DNA of 64,000 bases from Pristionchus mayeri (Eukaryota; Nematoda; Chromadorea; Rhabditida; Neodiplogasteridae), in NCBI GenBank assembly GCA_036245805.1, contig BTRK01000005.1, positions 37,863,469 to 37,927,468 of the forward strand, in the 5' to 3' direction. This document shows, piece by piece, positions 11,935 through 24,113 of the stretch (the stretch's first letter is position 1; every line of letters starts with the position of its first letter). The position numbers were made by a program, and so were the translations under genes. The notes beneath the pieces are model-generated. The model was given only the letters and a program-made list of their open reading frames with translations, had not been told where the DNA came from and ran no database searches.

Positions 11935-13627
11935 CAGGGTGCGTAAAAAGTATGGTGACAAAATCAATTGCATCCTACTCGAAATGCACTGTTCCAATGT
12001 ACCTCAATTTGTAACATTATGTTCCTCAGATATTTAACAAAGCAACACATAAATGACGTTAAAATATTCTTAACAGTTTCTTAGTATTAATATGTTTAAG
12101 AAATGACGCAAAAGTGGCGTTTTTATCATACTAAATGCGACGTAATCTTTAATTCCTAATTATTCCAGAGATATAGGTTGAGCATTCACATATTTTTTTC
12201 TGATATATAGGACAATATACGAGGCTAAATATCACGCCCTTCACGAGAGATTCGAACTGAACTTGGGACAGGGGTCATTTTTTGGTTTCGGGTTTTCGAT
12301 GGTTTTGAGCTTCCCTAGACTCATCTAAGACCCCCGTTACCGGAAAAGTCAGCATGACACCTTCTCTTCGAGTTGCTGCACCGGTCGCTCGCTCAGGTCA
12401 TACTTTGCCGATCACTCAGTACCGTTCAAAATATAGTTTGGACGCTCATTTTCGGTTTCCCCGGCTAACTTTCCGAGCTCTATCGACCAGTGTAGTTCAT
12501 TTAGTCATGTTTTCATTTATGAAGGCACCACATTCAACCAGGCATAATTTGAAAACTGCTCGAATGCGGGCTTAGCTTTTTATAGAAGAGATGCGTCTTC
12601 TCAGGACGATTCGATTAAGGGGTTTATGCCCCCATATCTCGGAGTATAACTTAGTTTCGCATGCAAAAAACTTTTCCAATTGATTTGAACTCGACTTTCA
12701 CTCTATTTCATCCCTATTGTTCCGTCGCTTCGCGCTATTAGAAGTGAAACATAACTTAATTTCTAGCATTTTCCTCCTGTTTTTGGTCTTTGTAGGCGTT
12801 AAATGAGTTATGTTTCACGTCTAATAGCGCGAAGCAACGGAACAATAGGGATTAAATAGAGTGAAAGTCGAGTTCAAATCAATTGGAAAAGTTTTTTGCA
12901 TGCGAAACTAAGTTATACTCCGAGATATGGGGGCATAAACCCCTTAATCGAATCGTCCTGAGAAGACGCATCTCCTCTATAAAAAGCTAAGCCCGCATTC
13001 GAGCAGTTTTCAAATTATGCCTGGTTGAATGTGGTGCCTTCATAAATGAAAACATGACTAAATGAACTACACTGGTCGATAGAGCTCGGAAAGTTAGCCG
13101 GGGAAACCGAAAATGAGCGTCCAAACTATATTTTGAACGGTACTGAGTGATCGGCAAAGTATGACCTGAGCGAGCGACCGGTGCAGCAACTCGAAGAGGA
13201 GGTGTCATGCTGACTTTTCCGGTAACGGGGGTCTTAGATGAGTCTAGGGAAGCTCAAAACCATCGAAAACCCGAAACCAAAAAATGACCCCTGTCCCAAG
13301 TTCAGTTCGAATCTCTCGTGAAGGGCGTGATATTTAGCCTCGTATATTGTCCTATATATCAGAAAAAAATATGTGAATGCTCAACCTATATCTCTGGAAT
13401 AATTAGGAATTAAAGATTACGTCGCATTTAGTATGGTAAAAACGCCACTTTTGCGTCATTTCTTAAACATATTAATACTAAGAAACTGTTAAGAATATTT
13501 TAACGTCATTTATGTGTTGCTTTGTTAAATATCTGAGGAACATAGTGTTACAAATTGAGGTACATTGGAACAGTGCATTTCGAGTAGGATGCAATTGATT
13601 TTGTCACCATACTTTTTACGCACCCTG
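11935..13627. mobile_element. Mariner-ended foldback element, unit 1
   Basis: A 1693-bp near-perfect palindrome with ends CAGGGTGCGTAAAAAGTATGG, flanked by TA (11933-11934 and 13628-13629). The arms are about 830 bp and meet around 12745-12810, with only a few dozen unpaired bases between them. The ends resemble the mariner terminus at 62.92 kb (CAGGGTGCGGAGAAAGTATGG), so mobilisation by that transposase family is plausible. No transposase is encoded. Confidence 0.85.
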
Positions 13628-13649
13628 TATGCGCGATTGATAGACCCTA

Positions 13650-14343
13650 CAGTAGCGCTCAAAAGTATTGAAACGATTTGAATTTTTCATATAACTTTTT
13701 CTACCGTTGACTTAGCAAGTTCGATGTTGGGGCGCTATATACCAAACCAATAGAGTATTGCATCATCACGTGCCTCATAACTAATTGCGTAGTGATGACG
13801 CAATCGAATTTCACTTTTTCAAACAGGCTTTATTCTTACATAGATTTTTTCCTACTCGCCACACTTTCTGTGGTTGGAGTCATGCCCGAGGCCTACCCAG
13901 AAAAAAAAAGATCGCCGAAGGCAGGAAAGATATTCAAGAGATATGGGGGCATAAACCCCTTAATCGAATCGTCCTGAGAAGACGCATCTCCTCTATAAAA
14001 AGCTAAGCCCGCATTCGAGCAGTTTTCAAATTATGCCTGGTTGAATGTGGTGCCTTCATAAATGAAAACATGACTAAATGAACTACACTCGATAGAGCTC
14101 GGAAAGTTAGCCGGGGAAACCGAAAATGAGCGTCCAAACTATATTTTGAACGGTACTGAGTGATCGGCAAAGTATGAGCTCAGCGAGCGACCGGCGCAGC
14201 AACTCGAATAGGAAGGGTCATGCTGACTATTCCGGTTACGGGGGTCTTATATGAGTCTAGGGAAGCTCAAAACCATCGAAAACCCGAAACCAAAAAAAAC
14301 CCCTGTCCCTAGATAAGCCATTTTGAGTCGATTCTCTCGTGAG
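13650..14343. repeat. Chimaeric tail of unit 1: truncated Tc1-like end plus single foldback arm
   Basis: 13650-13937 repeats the first arm of the Tc1-like foldback. It then joins abruptly, at TATTCAA/GAGATATGG, to a diverged copy of the mariner-ended foldback arm (compare 12920-13300), which runs to 14343. The second half carries many substitutions against its relative in the same unit, so it is an older copy fused by deletion and not a recent duplicate. Confidence 0.75.
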
Positions 14344-14786
14344 ACATTTATAGCTATGAGTCGAGGCGCTAGCACTATGTTAACCTAAAGTACACTTTTG
14401 CACTTTTCCTTGGTTCCCTCGGATAAAATTTCGTATTTATAGGTGCGCCCTTTATATGAATAGCTTAGAAGAACATTCCTACATTATTTGAAAGTGATTT
14501 AGCACATATGGGCCCAACTCTCAAGTCGAGAAGGGTCTGAAAATCGACTTTCAATTTTCTGGTCTGGTAGTAATTTTGACCCAATGGGAGTACTGTATTG
14601 AGGTCGGAAACAATTCTAAATGTTGTTTTGGATGATTACGGACCAATTTGAGGCCAATAGCTGCCAGTTGGAGGTAATGGGGTGTTTCGGTTTATGACCC
14701 ATTCTGACGTCGCCGGATAAAAAGTCACGCCCTTTTTTTACCCCGTTCAATTTGGCTATTTTTTGGCGTGAAGTTAGGCACACATA

Positions 14787-15660
14787 CAGTAGCGCTCAAA
14801 AGTATTGAAACGATTTGAATTTTTCATATAACTTTTTCTACCGTTGACTTAGCAAGTTCGATGTTGGGGCGCTATATACCAAACCAATAGAAGAATACGA
14901 TGCGAGTATTGCGTCATCACGTGCCTCATAACTAATTGCGTAGTGATGACGCAATCGAATTTCACTTTTTCAAACAGGCTTTATTCTTACATAGATTTTT
15001 TCCTACTCGCCACACTTTCTGTGGTTGGAGTCATGCCCGAGGCCTACCCAGAAAAAAAAATATGAGGTTGCTGCGCGACCGCACGTTTGCTGCAGCCTTG
15101 CTGCAAAAAGGGGGTCTGAAATTCAGATCTCGGCTTCTAGACCAGCTAGAGACTCGTTCAAAGCACCAAAATGATCCTCATCGCGATAACAGGTGATCCT
15201 GTGAATATGGAAAGGATATTCCAAAATTTGCCCTCAGGGCATGGAAAATCACTTTTTCACATGACCACTTTTTGGAGATTCATAACTACGTAGGAACTGT
15301 ATATAAAAATCTGGTTTTTGGTTAGTCATATTCATTATGTTGTATATATATGGTTCCCTGCTTTTTAGATTGTTTGAATATCTTTCCTGCCTTCGGCGAT
15401 CTTTTTTTTTCTGGGTAGGCCTCGGGCATGACTCCAACCACAGAAAGTGTGGCGAGTAGGAAAATTCTATGTAAGAATAAAGCCTGTTTGAAAAAGTGAA
15501 ATTCGATTGCGTCATCACTACGCAATTAGTTATGAGGCACGTGATGATGCAATACTCTATTGGTTTGGTATATAGCGCCCCAACATCGAACTTGCTAAGT
15601 CAACGGTAGAAAAAGTTATATGAAAAATTCAAATCGTTTCAATACTTTTGAGCGCTACTG
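14787..15660. mobile_element. Tc1-like foldback element, unit 2
   Basis: Same element as in unit 1, shifted by 3748 bp, with the same TA flanks and ends. Confidence 0.85.
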
Positions 15661-15682
15661 TAGGGTCTATCAATCGCGCATA

Positions 15683-17377
15683 CAGGGTGCGTAAAAAGTA
15701 TGGTGACAAAATCAATTGCATCCTACTCGAAATGCACTGTTCCAATGTACCTCAATTTGTAACATTATGTTCCTCAGATATTTAACAAAGCAACACATAA
15801 ATGACGTTAAAATATTCTTAACAGTTTCTTAGTATTAATATGTTTAAGAAATGACGCAAAAGTGGCGTTTTTATCATACTAAATGCGACGTAATCTTTAA
15901 TTCCTAATTATTCCAGAGATATAGGTTGAGCATTCACATATTTTTTTCTGATATATAGGACAATATACGAGGCTAAATATCACGCCCTTCACGAGAGATT
16001 CGAACTGAACTTGGGACAGGGGTCATTTTTTTGGTTTCGGGTTTTCGATGGTTTTGAGCTTCCCTAGACTCATCTAAGACCCCCGTTACCGGAAAAGTCA
16101 GCATGACACCTTCTCTTCGAGTTGCTGCACCGGTCGCTCGCTCAGGTCATACTTTGCCGATCACTCAGTACCGTTCAAAATATAGTTTGGACGCTCATTT
16201 TCGGTTTCCCCGGCTAACTTTCCGAGCTCTATCGACCAGTGTAGTTCATTTAGTCATGTTTTCATTTATGAAGGCACCACATTCAACCAGGCATAATTTG
16301 AAAACTGCTCGAATGCGGGCTTAGCTTTTTATAGAAGAGATGCGTCTTCTCAGGACGATTCGATTAAGGGGTTTATGCCCCCATATCTCGGAGTATAACT
16401 TAGTTTCGCATGCAAAAAACTTTTCCAATTGATTTGAACTCGACTTTCACTCTATTTCATCCCTATTGTTCCGTCGCTTCGCGCTATTAGAAGTGAAACA
16501 TAACTTAATTTCTAGCATTTTCCCTCCTGTTTTTGGTCTTTGTAGGCGTTAAATGAGTTATGTTTCACGTCTAATAGCGCGAAGCAACGGAACAATAGGG
16601 ATTAAATAGAGTGAAAGTCGAGTTCAAATCAATTGGAAAAGTTTTTTGCATGCGAAACTAAGTTATACTCCGAGATATGGAGGCATAAACCCCTTAATCG
16701 AATCGTCCTGAGAAGACGCATCTCCTCTATAAAAAGCTAAGCCCGCATTCGAGCAGTTTTCAAATTATGCCTGGTTGAATGTGGTGCCTTCATAAATGAA
16801 AACATGACTAAATGAACTACACTGGTCGATAGAGCTCGGAAAGTTAGCCGGGGAAACCGAAAATGAGCGTCCAAACTATATTTTGAACGGTACTGAGTGA
16901 TCGGCAAAGTATGACCTGAGCGAGCGACCGGTGCAGCAACTCGAAGAGGAGGTGTCATGCTGACTTTTCCGGTAACGGGGGTCTTAGATGAGTCTAGGGA
17001 AGCTCAAAACCATCGAAAACCCGAAACCAAAAAATGACCCCTGTCCCAAGTTCAGTTCGAATCTCTCGTGAAGGGCGTGATATTTAGCCTCGTATATTGT
17101 CCTATATATCAGAAAAAAATATGTGAATGCTCAACCTATATCTCTGGAATAATTAGGAATTAAAGATTACGTCGCATTTAGTATGGTAAAAACGCCACTT
17201 TTGCGTCATTTCTTAAACATATTAATACTAAGAAACTGTTAAGAATATTTTAACGTCATTTATGTGTTGCTTTGTTAAATATCTGAGGAACATAGTGTTA
17301 CAAATTGAGGTACATTGGAACAGTGCATTTCGAGTAGGATGCAATTGATTTTGTCACCATACTTTTTACGCACCCTG
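15683..17377. mobile_element. Mariner-ended foldback element, unit 2
   Basis: Same element as in unit 1. It differs by two single-base insertions in homopolymers (a T-run near 16026 and a C-run near 16523), which accounts for its 1695-bp length. The chimaeric tail follows to 18092. Confidence 0.85.
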
Positions 17378-18534
17378 TATGCGCGATTGATAGACCCTAC
17401 AGTAGCGCTCAAAAGTATTGAAACGATTTGAATTTTTCATATAACTTTTTCTACCGTTGACTTAGCAAGTTCGATGTTGGGGCGCTATATACCAAACCAA
17501 TAGAGTATTGCATCATCACGTGCCTCATAACTAATTGCGTAGTGATGACGCAATCGAATTTCACTTTTTCAAACAGGCTTTATTCTTACATAGATTTTTT
17601 CCTACTCGCCACACTTTCTGTGGTTGGAGTCATGCCCGAGGCCTACCCAGAAAAAAAAGATCGCCGAAGGCAGGAAAGATATTCAAGAGATATGGGGGCA
17701 TAAACCCCTTAATCGAATCGTCCTGAGAAGACGCATCTCCTCTATAAAAAGCTAAGCCCGCATTCGAGCAGTTTTCAAATTATGCCTGGTTGAATGTGGT
17801 GCCTTCATAAATGAAAACATGACTAAATGAACTACACTCGATAGAGCTCGGAAAGTTAGCCGGGGAAACCGAAAATGAGCGTCCAAACTATATTTTGAAC
17901 GGTACTGAGTGATCGGCAAAGTATGAGCTCAGCGAGCGACCGGCGCAGCAACTCGAATAGGAAGGGTCATGCTGACTATTCCGGTTACGGGGGTCTTATA
18001 TGAGTCTAGGGAAGCTCAAAACCATCGAAAACCCGAAACCAAAAAAAACCCCTGTCCCTAGATAAGCCATTTTGAGTCGATTCTCTCGTGAGACATTTAT
18101 AGCTATGAGTCGAGGCGCTAGCACTATGTTAACCTAAAGTACACTTTTGCACTTTTCTTGGTTCCCTCGGATAAAATTTCGTATTTATAGGTGCGCCCTT
18201 TATATGAATAGCTTAGAAGAACATTCCTACATTATTTGAAAGTGATTTAGCACATATGGGCCCAACTCTCAAGTCGAGAAGGGTCTGAAAATCGACTTTC
18301 AATTTTCTGGTCTGGTAGTAATTTTGACCCAATGGGAGTACTGTATTGAGGTCGGAAACAATTCTAAATGTTGTTTTGGATGATTACGGACCAATTTGAG
18401 GCCAATAGCTGCCAGTTGGAGGTAATGGGGTGTTTCGGTTTATGACCCATTCTGACGTCGCCGGATAAAAAGTCACGCCCTTTTTTTACCCCGTTCAATT
18501 TGGCTATTTTTTGGCGTGAAGTTAGGCACACATA

Positions 18535-19408
18535 CAGTAGCGCTCAAAAGTATTGAAACGATTTGAATTTTTCATATAACTTTTTCTACCGTTGACTTAG
18601 CAAGTTCGATGTTGGGGCGCTATATACCAAACCAATAGAAGAATACGATGCGAGTATTGCGTCATCACGTGCCTCATAACTAATTGCGTAGTGATGACGC
18701 AATCGAATTTCACTTTTTCAAACAGGCTTTATTCTTACATAGATTTTTTCCTACTCGCCACACTTTCTGTGGTTGGAGTCATGCCCGAGGCCTACCCAGA
18801 AAAAAAAATATGAGGTTGCTGCGCGACCGCACGTTTGCTGCAGCCTTGCTGCAAAAAGGGGGTCTGAAATTCAGATCTCGGCTTCTAGACCAGCTAGAGA
18901 CTCGTTCAAAGCACCAAAATGATCCTCATCGCGATAACAGGTGATCCTGTGAATATGGAAAGGATATTCCAAAATTTGCCCTCAGGGCATGGAAAATCAC
19001 TTTTTCACATGACCACTTTTTGGAGATTCATAACTACGTAGGAACTGTATATAAAAATCTGGTTTTTGGTTAGTCATATTCATTATGTTGTATATATATG
19101 GTTCCCTGCTTTTTAGATTGTTTGAATATCTTTCCTGCCTTCGGCGATCTTTTTTTTTCTGGGTAGGCCTCGGGCATGACTCCAACCACAGAAAGTGTGG
19201 CGAGTAGGAAAATTCTATGTAAGAATAAAGCCTGTTTGAAAAAGTGAAATTCGATTGCGTCATCACTACGCAATTAGTTATGAGGCACGTGATGATGCAA
19301 TACTCTATTGGTTTGGTATATAGCGCCCCAACATCGAACTTGCTAAGTCAACGGTAGAAAAAGTTATATGAAAAATTCAAATCGTTTCAATACTTTTGAG
19401 CGCTACTG
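18535..19408. mobile_element. Tc1-like foldback element, unit 3
   Basis: Third copy, identical in layout, with TA flanks and the CAGTAGCGCTC ends. Confidence 0.85.
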
Positions 19409-19430
19409 TAGGGTCTATCAATCGCGCATA

Positions 19431-21124
19431 CAGGGTGCGTAAAAAGTATGGTGACAAAATCAATTGCATCCTACTCGAAATGCACTGTTCCAATGTACCT
19501 CAATTTGTAACATTATGTTCCTCAGATATTTAACAAAGCAACACATAAATGACGTTAAAATATTCTTAACAGTTTCTTAGTATTAATATGTTTAAGAAAT
19601 GACGCAAAAGTGGCGTTTTTATCATACTAAATGCGACGTAATCTTTAATTCCTAATTATTCCAGAGATATAGGTTGAGCATTCACATATTTTTTTCTGAT
19701 ATATAGGACAATATACGAGGCTAAATATCACGCCCTTCACGAGAGATTCGAACTGAACTTGGGACAGGGGTCATTTTTTGGTTTCGGGTTTTCGATGGTT
19801 TTGAGCTTCCCTAGACTCATCTAAGACCCCCCGTTACCGGAAAAGTCAGCATGACACCTTCTCTTCGAGTTGCTGCACCGGTCGCTCGCTCAGGTCATAC
19901 TTTGCCGATCACTCAGTACCGTTCAAAATATAGTTTGGACGCTCATTTTCGGTTTCCCCGGCTAACTTTCCGAGCTCTATCGACCAGTGTAGTTCATTTA
20001 GTCATGTTTTCATTTATGAAGGCACCACATTCAACCAGGCATAATTTGAAAACTGCTCGAATGCGGGCTTAGCTTTTTATAGAAGAGATGCGTCTTCTCA
20101 GGACGATTCGATTAAGGGGTTTATGCCCCCATATCTCGGAGTATAACTTAGTTTCGCATGCAAAAAACTTTTCCAATTGATTTGAACTCGACTTTCACTC
20201 TATTTCATCCCTATTGTTCCGTCGCTTCGCGCTATTAGAAGTGAAACATAACTTAATTTCTAGCATTTTCCTCCTGTTTTTGGTCTTTGTAGGCGTTAAA
20301 TGAGTTATGTTTCACGTCTAATAGCGCGAAGCAACGGAACAATAGGGATTAAATAGAGTGAAAGTCGAGTTCAAATCAATTGGAAAAGTTTTTTGCATGC
20401 GAAACTAAGTTATACTCCGAGATATGGGGGCATAAACCCCTTAATCGAATCGTCCTGAGAAGACGCATCTCCTCTATAAAAAGCTAAGCCCGCATTCGAG
20501 CAGTTTTCAAATTATGCCTGGTTGAATGTGGTGCCTTCATAAATGAAAACATGACTAAATGAACTACACTGGTCGATAGAGCTCGGAAAGTTAGCCGGGG
20601 AAACCGAAAATGAGCGTCCAAACTATATTTTGAACGGTACTGAGTGATCGGCAAAGTATGACCTGAGCGAGCGACCGGTGCAGCAACTCGAAGAGGAGGT
20701 GTCATGCTGACTTTTCCAGTAACGGGGGTCTTAGATGAGTCTAGGGAAGCTCAAAACCATCGAAAACCCGAAACCAAAAAATGACCCCTGTCCCAAGTTC
20801 AGTTCGAATCTCTCGTGAAGGGCGTGATATTTAGCCTCGTATATTGTCCTATATATCAGAAAAAAATATGTGAATGCTCAACCTATATCTCTGGAATAAT
20901 TAGGAATTAAAGATTACGTCGCATTTAGTATGGTAAAAACGCCACTTTTGCGTCATTTCTTAAACATATTAATACTAAGAAACTGTTAAGAATATTTTAA
21001 CGTCATTTATGTGTTGCTTTGTTAAATATCTGAGGAACATAGTGTTACAAATTGAGGTACATTGGAACAGTGCATTTCGAGTAGGATGCAATTGATTTTG
21101 TCACCATACTTTTTACGCACCCTG
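19431..21124. mobile_element. Mariner-ended foldback element, unit 3
   Basis: Third copy, with ends CAGGGTGCG and CGCACCCTG and TA on each side. Confidence 0.85.
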
Positions 21125-21146
21125 TATGCGCGATTGATAGACCCTA

Positions 21147-22853
21147 CAGTAGCGCTCAAAAGTATTGAAACGATTTGAATTTTTCATATAACTTTTTCTA
21201 CCGTTGACTTAGCAAGTTCGATGTTGGGGCGCTATATACCAAACCAATAGAGTATTGCATCATCACGTGCCTCATAACTAATTGCGTAGTGATGACGCAA
21301 TCGAATTTCACTTTTTCAAACAGGCTTTATTCTTACATAGATTTTTTCCTACTCGCCACACTTTCTGTGGTTGGAGTCATGCCCGAGGCCTACCCAGAAA
21401 AAAAAAGATCGCCGAAGGCAGGAAAGATATTCAAGAGATATGGGGGCATAAACCCCTTAATCGAATCGTCCTGAGAAGACGCATCTCCTCTATAAAAAGC
21501 TAAGCCCGCATTCGAGCAGTTTTCAAATTATGCCTGGTTGAATGTGGTGCCTTCATAAATGAAAACATGACTAAATGAACTACACTCGATAGAGCTCGGA
21601 AAGTTAGCCGGGGAAACCGAAAATGAGCGTCCAAACTATATTTTGAACGGTACTGAGTGATCGGCAAAGTATGAGCTCAGCGAGCGACCGGCGCAGCAAC
21701 TCGAATAGGAAGGGTCATGCTGACTATTCCGGTTACGGGGGTCTTATATGAGTCTAGGGAAGCTCAAAACCATCGAAAACCCGAAACCAAAAAATGACCC
21801 CTGTCCCAAGTTCAGTTCGAATCTCTCGTGAAGGGCGTGATATTTAGCCTCGTATATTGTCCTATATATCAGAAAAAATATGTGAATGCTCAACCTATAT
21901 CTCTGGAATAATTAGGAATTAAAGATTACGTCGCATTTAGTATGGTAAAAACGCCACTTTTGCGTCATTTCTTAAACATATTAATACTAAGAAACTGTTA
22001 AGAATATTTTAACGTCATTTATGTGTTGCTTTGTTAAATATCTGAGGAACATAGTGTTACAAATTGAGGTACATTGGAACAGTGCATTTCGAGTAGGATG
22101 CAATTGATTTTGTCACCATACTTTTTACGCACCCTGTATGCGCGATTGATAGACCCTACAGTAGCGCTCAAAAGTATTGAAACGATTTGAATTTTTCATA
22201 TAACTTTTTCTACCGTTGACTTAGCAAGTTCGATGTTGGGGCGCTATATACCAAACCAATAGAGTATTGCATCATCACGTGCCTCATAACTAATTGCGTA
22301 GTGATGACGCAATCGAATTTCACTTTTTCAAACAGGCTTTATTCTTACATAGATTTTTTCCTACTCGCCACACTTTCTGTGGTTGGAGTCATGCCCGAGG
22401 CCTACCCAGAAAAAAAAAGATCGCCGAAGGCAGGAAAGATATTCAAGAGATATGGGGGCATAAACCCCTTAATCGAATCGTCCTGAGAAGACGCATCTCC
22501 TCTATAAAAAGCTAAGCCCGCATTCGAGCAGTTTTCAAATTATGCCTGGTTGAATGTGGTGCCTTCATAAATGAAAACATGACTAAATGAACTACACTCG
22601 ATAGAGCTCGGAAAGTTAGCCGGGGAAACCGAAAATGAGCGTCCAAACTATATTTTGAACGGTACTGAGTGATCGGCAAAGTATGAGCTCAGCGAGCGAC
22701 CGGCGCAGCAACTCGAATAGGAAGGGTCATGCTGACTATTCCGGTTACGGGGGTCTTATATGAGTCTAGGGAAGCTCAAAACCATCGAAAACCCGAAACC
22801 AAAAAAAACCCCTGTCCCTAGATAAGCCATTTTGAGTCGATTCTCTCGTGAGA
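21147..22853. repeat. Extended tail of unit 3 with an extra 1012-bp duplication
   Basis: The truncated Tc1-like arm starts at 21147 and again at 22159. Between them the sequence runs from the diverged single arm (to about 21790) straight into the right arm of the mariner-ended foldback (21790-22137). This step is absent in units 1 and 2, and fits an unequal exchange between the two related arms inside the unit. The last copy leaves the array at TCTCTCGTGAGAGGCGTGATATG. Confidence 0.8.
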
Positions 22854-23611
22854 GGCGTGATATGTGAATCACTGAATTCGTGGGCTACGTTCTACAGCAG
22901 CAACAATTTTTTAAATGGCTTTCCTAGGTACGGCCCTCGAAAAAAAAAATTTTGTACTTAGAACTTGCATTCATTAATGTTGAAAGTTATGATATCCGCA
23001 TTATATTTTACATGATACTCAACCACTCAGGAGCGTAATTGTGCATTCAGTGTACTTCGGGAATGGGAACCTGGATCTGCAGATTGTTCGAATCTCTCCC
23101 AAGTGGCCACATCAGCTATATTTGGCATTTTTTGATACAGACATTAGGCCCTTGTTTTCATTCAATTTGATACTATCAAAATTCATAATTCGGCCGTGTA
23201 ATACGCGAAACATTTTTATTTCAAGAAATAAGCATGGTGAATATGAAAACTGAAAATGCCACTTTTCAAGTTTTTGTGTCATCATCAAAGTACGAGTTCG
23301 TTAAGTTGATAGTTCTCCGTTCCCTTATAATAGAGTGCAAGCTACGCACGAGCATTCTAATATGGAATGGTTTCTCTCGATAATAAAGTTAAAATAGTAA
23401 GTTAATGCTTATCCAAATTTTTGGAATTATCATTTATGCGAAAAATGAGTTGCGGGTCACATGAATTTCAAATGGAAATTTTCGCTCCTCTAAGTGGCAG
23501 AGCTCCTTTGTGGGAAACTAAGACAAATATCTTGGAGAAATTATGCTCAAGTAACTTGAGGCCCAACCGGGATTCATAGTGGTTGAAAGTACGCGAGAAA
23601 TTATGCGTAAT
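22854..23611. other. Stretch with no gene recognised
   Basis: AT-rich sequence between the array and the foldback remnant. One 70-codon frame at 23041-23253 has no recognisable motif. Nothing supported. Confidence 0.4.
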
Positions 23612-24025
23612 GTTTCTCACCATACTTTTTACGCACCCTTTTCAGTGCAGTTTTTCTGATTTCCAGAATTCGGTCATTTTTGGTGGACCCGACCACCCCG
23701 CACTGGGGCGTGCACGGGTAATAACATGCTCAACATAAAAGTTGTAGAGAATGTTTTCAGCTTTCTTTCTATTCAAAGAACGAGTCTCTATCTTCATTGC
23801 AAACGGAATTATGCGTATTTAACTGGGCTCTGAAAAGTGAATGTCCCATGTTTGGCCTTCTGAATCTCGAAGATGACGATAGTTATCAAAATTCTGACGA
23901 CGCAGTTTGAAAGAGCATCATTTGAAATGCATTACACTAAGTTTAGATCTGGATAGGATGATTTTGTGTTTTACCGCCGCGAACCCCCCTCAAATGGGTG
24001 ATTTTCTCGCGATTCCTCTCATATC
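23612..24025. repeat. Remnant of the 33-kb foldback family, fused to a mariner-type end
   Basis: CACCATACTTTTTACGCACCC at 23618-23638 is the terminal repeat of the mariner-ended foldback. It passes directly into sequence matching 34010-34400: TTCCAGAATTCGGTCA, GACCCGACCACCCCGC, AACATAAAAGTTGTAGAGAAT, TTTTACCGCCGCGAACCCCCCTC. The homology stops at CTCTCATAT near 24022, less than 100 bp from the last surviving exon of the dehydrogenase gene. Confidence 0.8.
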
Positions 24026-24113
24026 ATCTCTCGCAAATCAGCCCATCCATGTGCTGTGTAAAATAAAAAGGCTATGGCCCGAAACGCAATATCTTGAGAT
24101 CAGATGCTCGCAC

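Larger units (their letters stand above)
10596..22853. repeat. Tandem array: three units of about 3.75 kb
   Basis: Units start with ACATTTATAGCTATGAGTCG at 10596, 14344 and 18093, giving periods of 3748 and 3749 bp. The third unit is longer because a 1012-bp internal segment is present twice (compare 21282 with 22294). Copies differ mainly by single-base indels in homopolymers, so amplification is recent or the assembly has repeated a sequence. Each unit holds, in order: an arm of the 33-kb foldback family, a Tc1-like foldback, a mariner-ended foldback, a truncated Tc1-like foldback and a diverged single arm. The repeated 60-90-codon open frames are mirror-image shadows and not genes. Confidence 0.95.

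Noticed and set aside
11188..22515. Repeated 60-90-codon ORFs in the array (for example peptides starting MRSDDAIEFHFFKQALF and MTPSLRVAAPVARSGH)
   Set aside because: They recur because the DNA is tandemly repeated, appear on both strands as mirror images, span terminal repeats and have no domain. Not genes.
10596..22853. CRISPR-like or bacterial repeat array
   Set aside because: Units are 3.75 kb, composed of eukaryotic Tc1/mariner-type elements, with no spacer-repeat alternation.
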